Positions 6,370 to 13,444 are shown, numbered from the stretch's first letter. The stretch: 15,370 nucleotides of DNA from Microcaldota archaeon (GCA_026396375.1 JAPLWW010000092.1:1-15370); one strand, 5' to 3'. Numbers and translations: made by a program. Notes: generated from the sequence alone by a model not told the origin.

Positions 6370-7431
6370 TCAGCCGCAGCTTCCGCTTGTCGCCGCAGCA
6401 GTTGCCGAAAATGTCAGGTTGCACTGGGAAGGCTGTGTTGTGAACGCATTGCAGATCCCTGCCTTGAATGCGTCTGCCGTCCTTCCTCCGCTGTATGTTG
6501 CCCCGTTTATGAGCATTGTGGGCGAGCCTGAGATCTTCTTGCTGCTTGTCTTGTCTGACATCTCCTTTGCAAGCGCGTCAAAAGAGGAATTGTAAAGGCC
6601 TTCGACTGCGCTTATGTTGATTATGCTGATGTTCTGGACTGCGTCCTTCCAGCATGCATCCACTGTCTGGACTGTGCATTTTGTGTTTACGTTGTTTACA
6701 TATTCGTTCCAGACCTGGATTCCGTAAAGGTTATAGACTATCTTTTCCCTTATGTCCTGGTTAAGCTCGCTTGCCCCGTGCAATGATCTCCAGTTTCCTG
6801 CCGAGCCCGAGATTATGTATACCGGCTCGAAGTCGAATGTGCTGTTGAATGCCTTTATGACCGGGTAAAGCCCCTGCTCCGCCTGGTTTCCGTACGGGCA
6901 GAATGCCATGACATAAAGCTCAACCTTTGGCTTGTCTGTCTTTGCCGCAGTTGCTGCAGGAGCGGTTGTTTTGTTTGTGCCGTTTGTGCTGTTGGCTGCC
7001 GCCTCTGCCGCCTTCTGGGCGTTTATCTGGACCTCCGCCTCAGCCGTATAGTTGATCACGTCTATGGGAGCGGTTGAAACAAACTTGTATGTCTTTGTGA
7101 AGTAGAGCAATGCTGTTGTGTTGTCCCCTGAATTCGAGACGTTAACCTCGATAAGCCCTTCTGGCCCCACCTTTGCGGTGTTGACTTTCAAATTAACCTG
7201 CTGGCCTATTAGGTTATAGAACTTGTTCATCGCGGCTATCTGCGCGTTCAGCTTTGTGTTGTCCACTGAGAAATTTCCTGAGTCAACCACAATGCTGGTT
7301 GCTGTGACTGTCGAGTTTGCCGCTGCCGAAGCCGGCGCTGAAAACATTACATAGCCTATCCCAAGGCCCAGCAACAGGAAGATTATTCCGATGCCTGCTA
7401 TTATCAGGGTATTGTTATTTGTTGAGTCCAT
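6370..7431 (-). CDS. Membrane-anchored extracellular thioredoxin-fold (DsbA-like) protein
   Basis: A 353-residue protein with one N-terminal transmembrane helix (residues 9-30, IIAGIGIIFLLLGLGIGYVM), then a luminal/outer region of about 135 residues with many Asn-X-Ser/Thr sites and an Ala/Thr/Asn-rich linker. A thioredoxin-fold domain starts near residue 168. Its active site is FCPYGNQAE, with C178; the second cysteine of a CxxC motif is replaced by Gly, so it is monothiol. The cis-Pro loop is GSPT (302-305). Other cysteines are at 252, 260, 327, 337 and 352, the last in a terminal Ser-Cys-Gly. Such FCPYGNQ proteins are common in archaea with small genomes and resemble DsbA/GILT-type oxidoreductases. 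The start has GGTG six bases upstream and a TATA-like box at 7461-7475. Substrates are unknown. Confidence 0.85.
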   Translation of the reverse strand: MDSTNNNTLIIAGIGIIFLLLGLGIGYVMFSAPASAAANSTVTATSIVVDSGNFSVDNTKLNAQIAAMNKFYNLIGQQVNLKVNTAKVGPEGLIEVNVSNSGDNTTALLYFTKTYKFVSTAPIDVINYTAEAEVQINAQKAAEAAANSTNGTNKTTAPAATAAKTDKPKVELYVMAFCPYGNQAEQGLYPVIKAFNSTFDFEPVYIISGSAGNWRSLHGASELNQDIREKIVYNLYGIQVWNEYVNNVNTKCTVQTVDACWKDAVQNISIINISAVEGLYNSSFDALAKEMSDKTSSKKISGSPTMLINGATYSGGRTADAFKAGICNAFTTQPSQCNLTFSATAAATSGSCG

Positions 7432-7460
7432 CTAATTCACCTTTTTTGAGACTTATGATG

Positions 7461-7475
7461 GTAATATTTAAAAAA
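7461..7475 (-). promoter_or_regulatory. TATA-like box of the thioredoxin-fold gene
   Basis: TTTTTAAATATTAC on the minus strand, about 38 bases before the ATG at 7431. It leaves a short leader that contains the GGTG ribosome-binding site. Part of the same sequence (TATTTAAAA, 7466-7474) could also work as box A on the plus strand for the structured RNA region downstream. Confidence 0.45.
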
Positions 7476-7579
7476 GAATGTTTATGCTTAGGCAAGCCGC
7501 CTGCATATGCGAGTCCGCTGCAAAGACCAGAAACATCAGAAATTCCCGTCGTTGAAATCATGATCACCATGAGTCATAT

Positions 7580-7745
7580 TGCGCGGCAGATGCCGTGCAT
7601 GTTACCAGATATCGTAGCCTATCTTGAGGTATAAAAGGGTTTGCCGCATTAATACCCAAATTGGTCCTAAATCCGGCAGCGCCGGAAAGCAGTGCCTGGA
7701 AAGGCACTAACATAAACAGCTACTGGAAATTACAGTTAGGTTTTT
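7580..7745 (+). ncRNA. Candidate structured RNA or long leader upstream of the DUF350 gene
   Basis: The 364-base gap 7432-7795 holds no convincing gene but has five consecutive stem-loops on the plus strand. They are 7580-7599 (TGCGCGGC-AGAT-GCCGTGCA, including one G-U pair), 7603-7631 (TACC+AGATA with TATCT+GGTA), 7672-7686 (TCCGGC-AGC-GCCGGA), 7692-7707 (GTGCCT-GGAA-AGGCAC) and 7720-7739 (CTACTG with CAG-T-TAG). Five T residues (7741-7745) follow directly. The G-U pair only works if the plus strand is transcribed. Possible promoters are TATTTAAAA at 7466-7474, giving about 250 bases, or TATAAAAG at 7630-7637, giving about 85. I cannot match it to RNase P, SRP or box C/D RNA. It may be a free RNA ended by the poly-T, or a cis-acting leader. 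Confidence 0.42.
7630..7637 (+). promoter_or_regulatory. TATA box inside the structured RNA region
   Basis: TATAAAAG is a near-consensus archaeal box A on the plus strand. It would start a transcript near 7656-7660 that covers the last three hairpins and the poly-T run at 7741-7745. Confidence 0.45.
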
Positions 7746-7795
7746 AAAGAATATGAACAACAACGGATATAGCGGTTTTAGAGGGTGATATGTAA

Positions 7796-8335
7796 ATGGC
7801 AGGTATTGACTTAATAGCAAGCAGTTTGATAATGGCCCTGATACAGTTACTTGTAGGCCTAGTGCTTTCAATGGGATCTGTATACATCGGGCTGAAGATG
7901 TTCGACAAATTGACAAAGGGGATAGACGAATGGAAGGAGATCCAGAAGGGCAATGTCGCAGTCGGAATAGTCATGACCGCGGTCATAATCTCTCTCGCAA
8001 CAGTGATAAAGATAGGAGTTCTGAGCCTCACTGCCAGCATAGACCCTACGACAGGAGTTACCATGATGGCTCTCGGGCTGGTTGTGGGAATAGTGAACCT
8101 GGTAATAGGGGTCATAGCAGCGATCATCTCCATATATGTGGCAATAAACATCCTTGACAAGATAACGACGGAGATAGACGAGATGAAGGAGCTGAAGAAG
8201 GGAAACGTCGCTGTTGCGTTGATAATAGCAGGCGTCCTTATAGCTGTTTCATTCGTTATAAGCGCGGCAGTCGAAGGGATCACAAGCGCCCTGGATGTCA
8301 CGCAGGTTGCAATGGCACTTGGAATTGTTGCATAA
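7796..8335 (+). CDS. Membrane protein with two DUF350 repeats
   Basis: A 179-residue integral membrane protein with about four hydrophobic segments. It consists of two similar halves: GIDEWKEIQKGNVAVGIVM (42-60) matches EIDEMKELKKGNVAVALII (126-144), with an 84-residue offset. Each half is a membrane helix, an acidic loop, a conserved Lys-Gly-Asn-Val-Ala-Val turn, and another membrane helix. This is the DUF350 pattern, normally a single unit of about 70 residues in bacteria and often duplicated. The family's function is not established. Unlike many neighbours it has a ribosome-binding site (GGTGAT, six bases before the ATG), so it is transcribed with a leader. TTTTTAAAG at 7741-7749 could be its box A. 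T-rich sequence after the stop (8340-8358) may end the transcript. Confidence 0.85.
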   Translation: MAGIDLIASSLIMALIQLLVGLVLSMGSVYIGLKMFDKLTKGIDEWKEIQKGNVAVGIVMTAVIISLATVIKIGVLSLTASIDPTTGVTMMALGLVVGIVNLVIGVIAAIISIYVAINILDKITTEIDEMKELKKGNVAVALIIAGVLIAVSFVISAAVEGITSALDVTQVAMALGIVA

Positions 8336-8358
8336 TTCCTTAATTTTTTATTTTATTT

Positions 8359-9246
8359 ATGAAAATTCCAAAGAAATCCTTCCTGGGCCCGATAGCAGAC
8401 TATACCAATTCATGCTTCAGGGAAATGTGCATAATCCACAAGGCGGATTTTGCAGTTGTCCCTTTGGTAAGCTCAATAGCCATCTGCAACTCCAAAAAGG
8501 ATATGGACCTTGATTTTTGCAATGAGAAAAACATTGGAATCCAGCTTTTCGGGAATGATCCCAAGCTAATCAGATTGGCAATAAGGAAGATAGGGGACAG
8601 GTATGACGCTGATTGGTTTGACCTTAATTTCGGATGCCCTGCAGCGGCAATAACCGGCTCTGGATGCGGATCGGCGCTTATGGCCAATCCTGGAAAGATT
8701 GAGGAGATCATAAGGGAATGCAGGAAGGAGGACATTGTCCTTTCTGCAAAATCAAGGATCTTTGAAAGCAAAGAAAAGACCATTGGGCTATATAAGAGGA
8801 TGGAAGATGCAGGCATTGACTTTGTCACTGTGCATGGAAGGACCCCTAAGCAGGGATACTCTGGAAAGGCCGATTGGGAAATGATAAAGGAGGTGAAGCA
8901 GAGCCTCGGGATTCCGGTTATTGGCAACGGCGACATTGGAACAGCGTCTGAAGGCATGGAAAAGGTGAAAAAAGGGCATTGCGACGCCTTCATGGTGGCA
9001 AGGGCCGCAATGGCAAACCCATACCTTTTCGAGAATAAGGAGCCAGATCCCGGAATAGAGGGAAAAAGGGCCATGTTCCTGGAATACCTTCAAATCTGCG
9101 GAAAAAAAGGCAAAAAAGACCTGAATGACATCAGGATGAAGGCGCTTAACTTCTTCCATGGGTTTGAGAAGAGCAGGCCCATGAGGGAAAGCCTGTCGTC
9201 AGCAAAAAGCATGGAAAGGATAATGGAAATAGCAGGGGTTGGATAA
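8359..9246 (+). CDS. dus: tRNA-dihydrouridine synthase
   Basis: A 295-residue flavoenzyme that reduces uridine in tRNA to dihydrouridine using FMN and NAD(P)H. It has the TIM-barrel Dus pattern: FLGPIADYTN at the N-terminus (FMN site), DLNFGCPAAAITGSGCGSAL (88-107) with catalytic Cys93, K131 in LSAKSRIF, H159 in VTVHGRT, GNGDI (189-193), and MVARAAMANPYLF (212-224). The last two are phosphate-binding loops. A short C-terminal helical domain completes it. Length is somewhat below bacterial Dus (about 310-330), which is usual for archaeal forms. The ATG follows the DUF350 stop by 23 bases with no clear ribosome-binding site, so it may be co-transcribed or start from the AT-rich gap. Target position in tRNA cannot be predicted. 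Confidence 0.92.
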   Translation: MKIPKKSFLGPIADYTNSCFREMCIIHKADFAVVPLVSSIAICNSKKDMDLDFCNEKNIGIQLFGNDPKLIRLAIRKIGDRYDADWFDLNFGCPAAAITGSGCGSALMANPGKIEEIIRECRKEDIVLSAKSRIFESKEKTIGLYKRMEDAGIDFVTVHGRTPKQGYSGKADWEMIKEVKQSLGIPVIGNGDIGTASEGMEKVKKGHCDAFMVARAAMANPYLFENKEPDPGIEGKRAMFLEYLQICGKKGKKDLNDIRMKALNFFHGFEKSRPMRESLSSAKSMERIMEIAGVG

Positions 9247-9250
9247 CCCT

Positions 9251-9302
9251 TTATAAATGGTTAGGAACAAGGTAATGATAATAGTCTATTTTTAATAATA
9301 GG
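9251..9302 (+). promoter_or_regulatory. AT-rich promoter region of the DEAD-box helicase
   Basis: Two TATA-like stretches lie in the 73-base gap: TTTATAAATG near 9251-9260 and TATTTTTAATAATA near 9288-9301. The second is about 25 bases from the ATG at 9320 and would give a leaderless message. The first would give a leader of about 40 bases. Confidence 0.4.
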
Positions 9303-9319
9303 CAATATAGTGATAAGTA

Positions 9320-10594
9320 ATGAGTTTCAGAAAGATGAATTTAGACGATAGGATAGTGAGTTCGCTTGATATTCTCGGTTATCAAAAACCAACAGATGTT
9401 CAAGCAAAGGTTATACCTCTGATTATAGAAGGTAAAGACATTATGGCAAGAAGCCAAACAGGCACTGGAAAGACAGCGGCCTTCGGCGTGGGCATTGCCC
9501 AGAGGCTGCTGACTGGAAAGACCAATTCAGTGCTGATACTTACTCCCACAAGGGAGCTTGCGGTGCAGGTCCAAAAGGAGATAAGGGGAATAACCAGGAA
9601 TACCAGCATCAAGACTGTATGCGTCTATGGAGGAAAAAGCATAGAGAACCAGGCAAGGGAGATAGAAAAGGGAGTTGACATACTTGTCGCAACCCCTGGA
9701 AGACTCTTAGATCTCAAGGAAAGGCGCATTGTTGACCTGAAGTACGTTGACTTTGTCATACTTGACGAGGCTGACAGGATGCTGGACATGGGATTCATAG
9801 ATGACATGGAAAAGATACTGCATTCAGTTTCCCAGGAAAGGATAACATGCCTGTTTTCGGCAACCTTGGACAACAAGATACATTCAATAGCAGAAAGATA
9901 CATGCACATTCCAGAAGTCGTTGAGCTTGGGGATGTTGCAAAGGCAGTCAACATATCAGAGGAAAGCATATACCTTGAAAGGCACGAGAAGGTCGGGATG
10001 CTGAGGAAGATCCAGAGGGACGCGGCAAACCAGAAGATTTTGGTATTTTCTTCAACAAAGGCATCTGTGGATTACCTTTGGAAAAAGCTCATGAATGCCG
10101 GCATAAGGGCAGGAAGGATGCACGGGGACATGAGCCAGTCCCAGAGGGAAAACTCCCTTAGGGATTTCAAGGAGGGAAAGACAGTTGTCATGTGCGCGAC
10201 AGACGTTGCCGCAAGGGGAATCCATGTCGAGGACATAGCCATAATAGTCAATTATGACATAGCAAGGGACAAGGAAACCCATATCCACAGGATAGGAAGG
10301 ACCGGAAGGATGGGCAAGGAGGGGAAGGCAATAACCTTTGTCGAGAAGCCTTCCGCGAATCCGCCTCCTCCCAGATATTCAGGAGGGGGTAATAGGGGAC
10401 AAGGACATCATGGCCAGGGCCATGCCAGGGAAGGCCAAAGGGACAGCAGGCGCCCCCAGCATTCCCAAGGCTCCCACCAGGGAGGCTACGGAAGGGAAAG
10501 GAAAAGGCCCGAGAAAAAGGAATTTGTCGACAAGGGGGACTCCTGGGACCTTCAGATGAAGGAAATGATGAGCCAAGGAAGCGAGGATGAATAA
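9320..10594 (+). CDS. DEAD-box ATP-dependent RNA helicase
   Basis: A 424-residue helicase with both RecA-like domains. Motifs in order: the Q motif (GYQKPTDVQ, 20-28), Walker A SQTGTGKT (45-52), PTREL (76-80), TPGR (125-128), DEAD (149-152) and SAT (180-182), then in domain 2 ARGIHVEDI and HRIGRTGR. After the helicase core comes a tail of about 80 residues rich in Gly, Arg, His, Gln and Pro, probably disordered and RNA-binding, as in DeaD/CshA-type proteins. The role is remodelling of structured RNA in ribosome assembly, decay or cold response. The first 45 or so codons are AT-rich (GGT, CAA, GTT, CCT), while later codons prefer GGA, GGC and CAG. This may keep the start region free of structure, since no ribosome-binding site is present. 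Confidence 0.95.
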   Translation: MSFRKMNLDDRIVSSLDILGYQKPTDVQAKVIPLIIEGKDIMARSQTGTGKTAAFGVGIAQRLLTGKTNSVLILTPTRELAVQVQKEIRGITRNTSIKTVCVYGGKSIENQAREIEKGVDILVATPGRLLDLKERRIVDLKYVDFVILDEADRMLDMGFIDDMEKILHSVSQERITCLFSATLDNKIHSIAERYMHIPEVVELGDVAKAVNISEESIYLERHEKVGMLRKIQRDAANQKILVFSSTKASVDYLWKKLMNAGIRAGRMHGDMSQSQRENSLRDFKEGKTVVMCATDVAARGIHVEDIAIIVNYDIARDKETHIHRIGRTGRMGKEGKAITFVEKPSANPPPPRYSGGGNRGQGHHGQGHAREGQRDSRRPQHSQGSHQGGYGRERKRPEKKEFVDKGDSWDLQMKEMMSQGSEDE

Positions 10595-10614
10595 TCCTCC
10601 CTTTGGCAAAGAAA

Positions 10615-10620
10615 TTTATA
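10615..10620 (+). promoter_or_regulatory. TATA box of the ECF S-component gene
   Basis: TTTATA centred at 10617, 26 bases before the ATG at 10643. It decides the start in favour of 10643 over an in-frame TTG at 10625. Confidence 0.5.
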
Positions 10621-10642
10621 CCTTTTGAATGAAGAGCCTATC

Positions 10643-11185
10643 ATGATGAAAAGGCTCAACAACATCTTCAAATACGCACTGCTTATAGTGTTCTGCATCC
10701 TGATAAGGTTTGTCCCAAGGATTCCGAATGTCGAGCCTGTCATGGCAAGCATTCTGCCGGTCTCAAAATCGCATGGGAGATATGCGGCCCTGATTTTCGG
10801 GATTTTTGTCATGATAATATTTGACCTGCTGACCTCTTTCGGCATCTGGACAATAATAACTGCAGCAACTTACGGCATTGTCGGCTTTGTTTCCGCATAC
10901 TATTTCAAGGACAGGGAGGCGACTGGGATGAATTTCATCAAGTTCGCGATACCTGCGACTATAGCGTATGATTTTATTACGGCAACGTTCAGCATGCTGC
11001 CTTTCGGCATGAGCCTTGAGCAGATATGGCTGGGCCAGATTCCTTTTACCATAATGCATCTGCTGGGCAATGTTGCGCTTTGCTTCTTTGTCTCTCCTTT
11101 GCTTTACAGGTACATAACTGAAAACAAGTCAATTGAGCTGAGCTCCATTCTCCAAAGGAAGCCCTTGGGCGCAAAAACTGCATGA
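10643..11185 (+). CDS. ECF-type transporter S component (vitamin/cofactor uptake)
   Basis: A 180-residue membrane protein with about five or six hydrophobic helices. The region near the start reads FVPRIPNVEPVMASILPVSK, followed by GRYAALIFGIFVMIIFD; the Pro-Asn-Val-Glu-Pro element and the Gly-rich helix ending in Asp resemble substrate-binding (S) subunits of energy-coupling-factor transporters. These bind a vitamin or other micronutrient and work with a transmembrane T unit and two ATPases. None of those is in the window, so it must share a distant ECF module or act alone. The substrate cannot be told. The start codon ATG at 10643 is set by the TATA box. Its stop is one base from the stop of the convergent nuclease gene. 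Confidence 0.7.
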   Translation: MMKRLNNIFKYALLIVFCILIRFVPRIPNVEPVMASILPVSKSHGRYAALIFGIFVMIIFDLLTSFGIWTIITAATYGIVGFVSAYYFKDREATGMNFIKFAIPATIAYDFITATFSMLPFGMSLEQIWLGQIPFTIMHLLGNVALCFFVSPLLYRYITENKSIELSSILQRKPLGAKTA

Positions 11186-11186
11186 T

Positions 11187-12029
11187 TCATGCCTTTGGCG
11201 AAAGCGCCTGGTTTGCCTCACTGATTAGGGTTTCCGCCTTGTTCAGGGGAATCCCCAGCTTAGACAGATGCTCAGTATTTTCCTTTGCCAGTTCAGGAAC
11301 CAAAATTATTTCTGAATTATGCAACAGGGAAAACATCCTCTTGTCCAATGACGGCAGGATTGTTATCGGATAAAGTTTGTTTTCCTCAACCCTTATCTGG
11401 ATGCTTTCTGTTCTTGGGAATCCCCATCCCAATAATCTTAATCCTGCGCAGTTTGAGTATTGTATTGAGTCCAATGAGAATTTCGTGTTGGTAACTAGCC
11501 AGCCTTCTGTTATGTCCTTATTTTGTTCGTGAACATCAAGGTACCTTGCCCAGGAATAAAGTGCGGTCTGCACTCTGCAGAAGATGCCCGAGGCATTGTG
11601 GAACTTGCACTCGATTATGCATTTCTTTGGCCCCTTTCCGTTCATTGCAGGCCTTTCAGCGATGATGTCTATCTCGTGGTTTACGCACTTGCCATTAATA
11701 TTCTGCCTCAGCAAGGTTGAATATCCCCTTCCCTTCAGCAGCGCTCCCACAAATGTCTCAAATGGATATCCCTCAGGCCCCATCTTGAACAATGCTGCCT
11801 TGAGGTTGTACCTTGATGCCGCCCCTGGCTGGATCTTCCTCATTTCCCTGAAGGCCATTGTGTATATCTGGGAGGTTGACATGTTGTCTTTGATCTTTGA
11901 CATTATGTATTCTGAAACCTCGTCAATCGCGGAAGAAGACGCGCCAGACCTTCCTAAGGATTTCTGGAGCTTGTTGATGTCAAACTGCTCAAGCGTCCCA
12001 TCCCCCTTTTTCACCATGACCTGCTTCAT
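11187..12029 (-). CDS. ATP-cone domain fused to PD-(D/E)xK (Mrr-like) nuclease
   Basis: A 280-residue protein. Residues 1-85 form an ATP-cone: VKKGDGTLEQFDINKLQKSL matches the usual start of this nucleotide-binding domain, known as the allosteric dATP/ATP switch of ribonucleotide reductase and NrdR. Residues about 88-175 form a restriction-endonuclease-like domain: E91 in FETFV, D121 in HEIDII, and E140-C-K142 in IIECKFH, the PD-(D/E)xK catalytic set. The remaining 100 residues are unassigned; the end (LGIPLNKAETLISEANQA) is helical. It is the last gene after the ankyrin and Nudix-like genes (30-base gap), but a TTTTTATT box 25 bases before its ATG could start it separately. Such ATP-cone nucleases occur in scattered prokaryotes; the role is unproven, with DNA defence or nucleotide-controlled cleavage most likely. 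Confidence 0.8.
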   Translation of the reverse strand: MKQVMVKKGDGTLEQFDINKLQKSLGRSGASSSAIDEVSEYIMSKIKDNMSTSQIYTMAFREMRKIQPGAASRYNLKAALFKMGPEGYPFETFVGALLKGRGYSTLLRQNINGKCVNHEIDIIAERPAMNGKGPKKCIIECKFHNASGIFCRVQTALYSWARYLDVHEQNKDITEGWLVTNTKFSLDSIQYSNCAGLRLLGWGFPRTESIQIRVEENKLYPITILPSLDKRMFSLLHNSEIILVPELAKENTEHLSKLGIPLNKAETLISEANQALSPKA

Positions 12030-12059
12030 GGTTAAAGGATAATTGAAAAGGAATAAAAA

Positions 12060-12455
12060 TCATGTGTGCCAGAGCCATTCAGCCTGCCTTGACAATTTCA
12101 GCTTGCCAACCTCATCCCTTGGAACCCACTTGAAGCCCGAAAACTGTGGAGACAAGGAAACCCGGTTGCTCTTGGATGTCACCTTGAAAGCCACTGCTGG
12201 AATGAACTTCTTCCTTTTCCTTGAGCCGATGTTGTGCTTGGCCTCGAGGATTATCTCATGCACCTGCGCGTCTATCCCAGTCTGCAACAAGAATGTCTTT
12301 GTCAGCGCAGTCACTGGATTGTCCCCCTTCACCAGAAGCGCATGCGGAAGCTCGAAGTATTCTGTGCCAAGCTTGTTTTTCCTTGTAAGGAAGAGTATCC
12401 TGTTTCCGTCTTCAAGAATCCCGCACGCAAGCATCACGATTTCCAATTTCTGCAC
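12060..12455 (-). CDS. Catalytically degenerate Nudix-fold protein
   Basis: A 131-residue protein with the Nudix layout: a first strand IVMLACGILEDGNRILFLTR, ELPHALLVKGDNPVTALTK (35-53) in place of the usual ELPGG...GE...A..RE, and a C-terminal FKWVPRDEVGKLKLS. Aligned by eye to the Nudix box, the catalytic Arg-Glu and Glu-Glu pairs are replaced: K53 and T54, then L57 and Q58 before the conserved T59-G60-I61. It should therefore not hydrolyse nucleotides by the normal metal mechanism but may still bind one. The start is uncertain: a GTG at 12455 covers the whole first strand, while an ATG at 12434 would cut into it. It begins 15 bases after the ankyrin gene and ends 30 bases before the ATP-cone nuclease, all on one strand. 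Confidence 0.75.
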   Translation of the reverse strand: MQKLEIVMLACGILEDGNRILFLTRKNKLGTEYFELPHALLVKGDNPVTALTKTFLLQTGIDAQVHEIILEAKHNIGSRKRKKFIPAVAFKVTSKSNRVSLSPQFSGFKWVPRDEVGKLKLSRQAEWLWHT

Positions 12456-12470
12456 CTATGGAATAATATT

Positions 12471-13415
12471 TCACTTGCACTGTCCTGTGTCGATGTCGCA
12501 CACTTGGTTACTCTGGCACATCACGATCTTATAGGTCACGCCGTTGACAGTCATGGTGCCTGAGCTGACCACATTGGGGTCATAATCCATGCACCTTGTG
12601 GGCATGTTGCTTGTGTCATCGGCTGATGACGCATTTGTGGTTGCATTCTGCTCCTGGCCTTTCAAGAAATTTATGAGGTCCTTGTCGTCGCTTTTATATG
12701 ATTCCGCGTATGGCACGGCATCCAAACCTTGGCTGTCCATGGCGCTGACATTGGCGCCTTTGCTTACCATTAGCCGAGCGATGTCGGAAGGAGCGTATAC
12801 CAATGCAGCCATCAGCGTGGTAAGCTCCCTTCCATCAAAAGCATAAGAATTAAATTTAACGTTCACGTCAGCGCCTTTGTTGATCAGGAGCCTGGCAATT
12901 TCATAATTTTTATTCTGCAATGCGAGTATCAGCGCACTGCTGCCGTCATTGTCCTTCGCATTCAAGTCTGCGCCATGCTCTATCGCAAGCTTGGCGGTTT
13001 CATTGTAGTTGATCCTTAATGCGGTTATAAGCGCGGTGCGGTTGTAACTGTCCTTGAAATTGACGTCCGCCCCATTTTCTATAAGCAAATTTGCCATGTC
13101 AGGATTCCCTCTGCTTTCTAATACTGTCGCCAACATAGTATCATTGAAAAATTTGACATTTACGTCCGCCCCATTCTTTATCATGCTTTCCGCGAGGGTG
13201 ATGTTATCGTTCAAGACTGCGTTCAACAGTCCGTCGGTATAATTCACCTGCACAGCGGGCTTGCTCGCGTTCGTGAGGTTTGCCGTGTGGTTTGCCTGCT
13301 GGACAGTTGCATTCTGCACGACTTCGGTTTGGTTCTCTGTTGCTGAAGGAGCCGTCTGCCCGACGCACCCGAAAAATAGTACCAACAACGCTGCAATTGC
13401 CAATATTGATCTCAT
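12471..13415 (-). CDS. Ankyrin-repeat surface lipoprotein
   Basis: A 314-residue exported protein. The N-terminus is a lipoprotein signal: MRSILAIAALLVLFFGC, with lipobox LFFGC and Cys17 as the attachment residue. A Thr/Asn/Gln-rich spacer with several N-glycosylation sites follows to about residue 60. Then come about five or six ankyrin repeats, visible as repeated NGADVN, HGADLN, KGADVN and KGANVS turns about 33 residues apart, giving a protein-binding surface outside the cell. The last 45 residues form a separate Cys-containing domain (Cys-Met-Asp-Tyr near 274, then VMCQSNQVCDIDTGQCK), perhaps stabilised by disulfides. The ATG at 13415 is 25 bases after a strong TTTATATA box, so the message is leaderless. 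It is the first gene of the cluster with the Nudix-like and nuclease genes. Confidence 0.87.
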   Translation of the reverse strand: MRSILAIAALLVLFFGCVGQTAPSATENQTEVVQNATVQQANHTANLTNASKPAVQVNYTDGLLNAVLNDNITLAESMIKNGADVNVKFFNDTMLATVLESRGNPDMANLLIENGADVNFKDSYNRTALITALRINYNETAKLAIEHGADLNAKDNDGSSALILALQNKNYEIARLLINKGADVNVKFNSYAFDGRELTTLMAALVYAPSDIARLMVSKGANVSAMDSQGLDAVPYAESYKSDDKDLINFLKGQEQNATTNASSADDTSNMPTRCMDYDPNVVSSGTMTVNGVTYKIVMCQSNQVCDIDTGQCK

Positions 13416-13435
13416 GATTATATTTCAATTATATT

Positions 13436-13444
13436 GTATATAAA
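13436..13444 (-). promoter_or_regulatory. TATA box of the ankyrin lipoprotein gene
   Basis: TTTATATAC on the minus strand, centred at 13440, 25 bases before the ATG at 13415. It is probably the main promoter of the three-gene minus-strand cluster. Confidence 0.6.

Noticed and set aside
7507..7600. Box C/D guide RNA on the minus strand
   Set aside because: GTGATCA and CTGATG resemble C and D boxes, but the spacing is wrong and the boxes overlap.
7317..7634. 105-codon plus-strand frame covering the 7432-7634 gap
   Set aside because: Its first part is antisense to the thioredoxin-fold gene. The later part (from an ATG near 7458) has no ribosome-binding site and overlaps two stable hairpins, so an RNA explanation is better.
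7580..7745. RNase P RNA or SRP RNA
   Set aside because: The GCCGGAAAGCAG and GTTACCAG strings recall SRP RNA, but the asymmetric loop of helix 8 and the end-pairing helix are absent. No RNase P core sequence is seen either.
7744..8301. 185-codon minus-strand frame opposite the DUF350 gene
   Set aside because: It is the complement of a low-complexity hydrophobic gene with clear internal repeats and a good ribosome-binding site on the plus strand.
12043..12534. 163-codon plus-strand frame
   Set aside because: It is antisense to the Nudix-fold gene, which has a recognisable domain on the minus strand.
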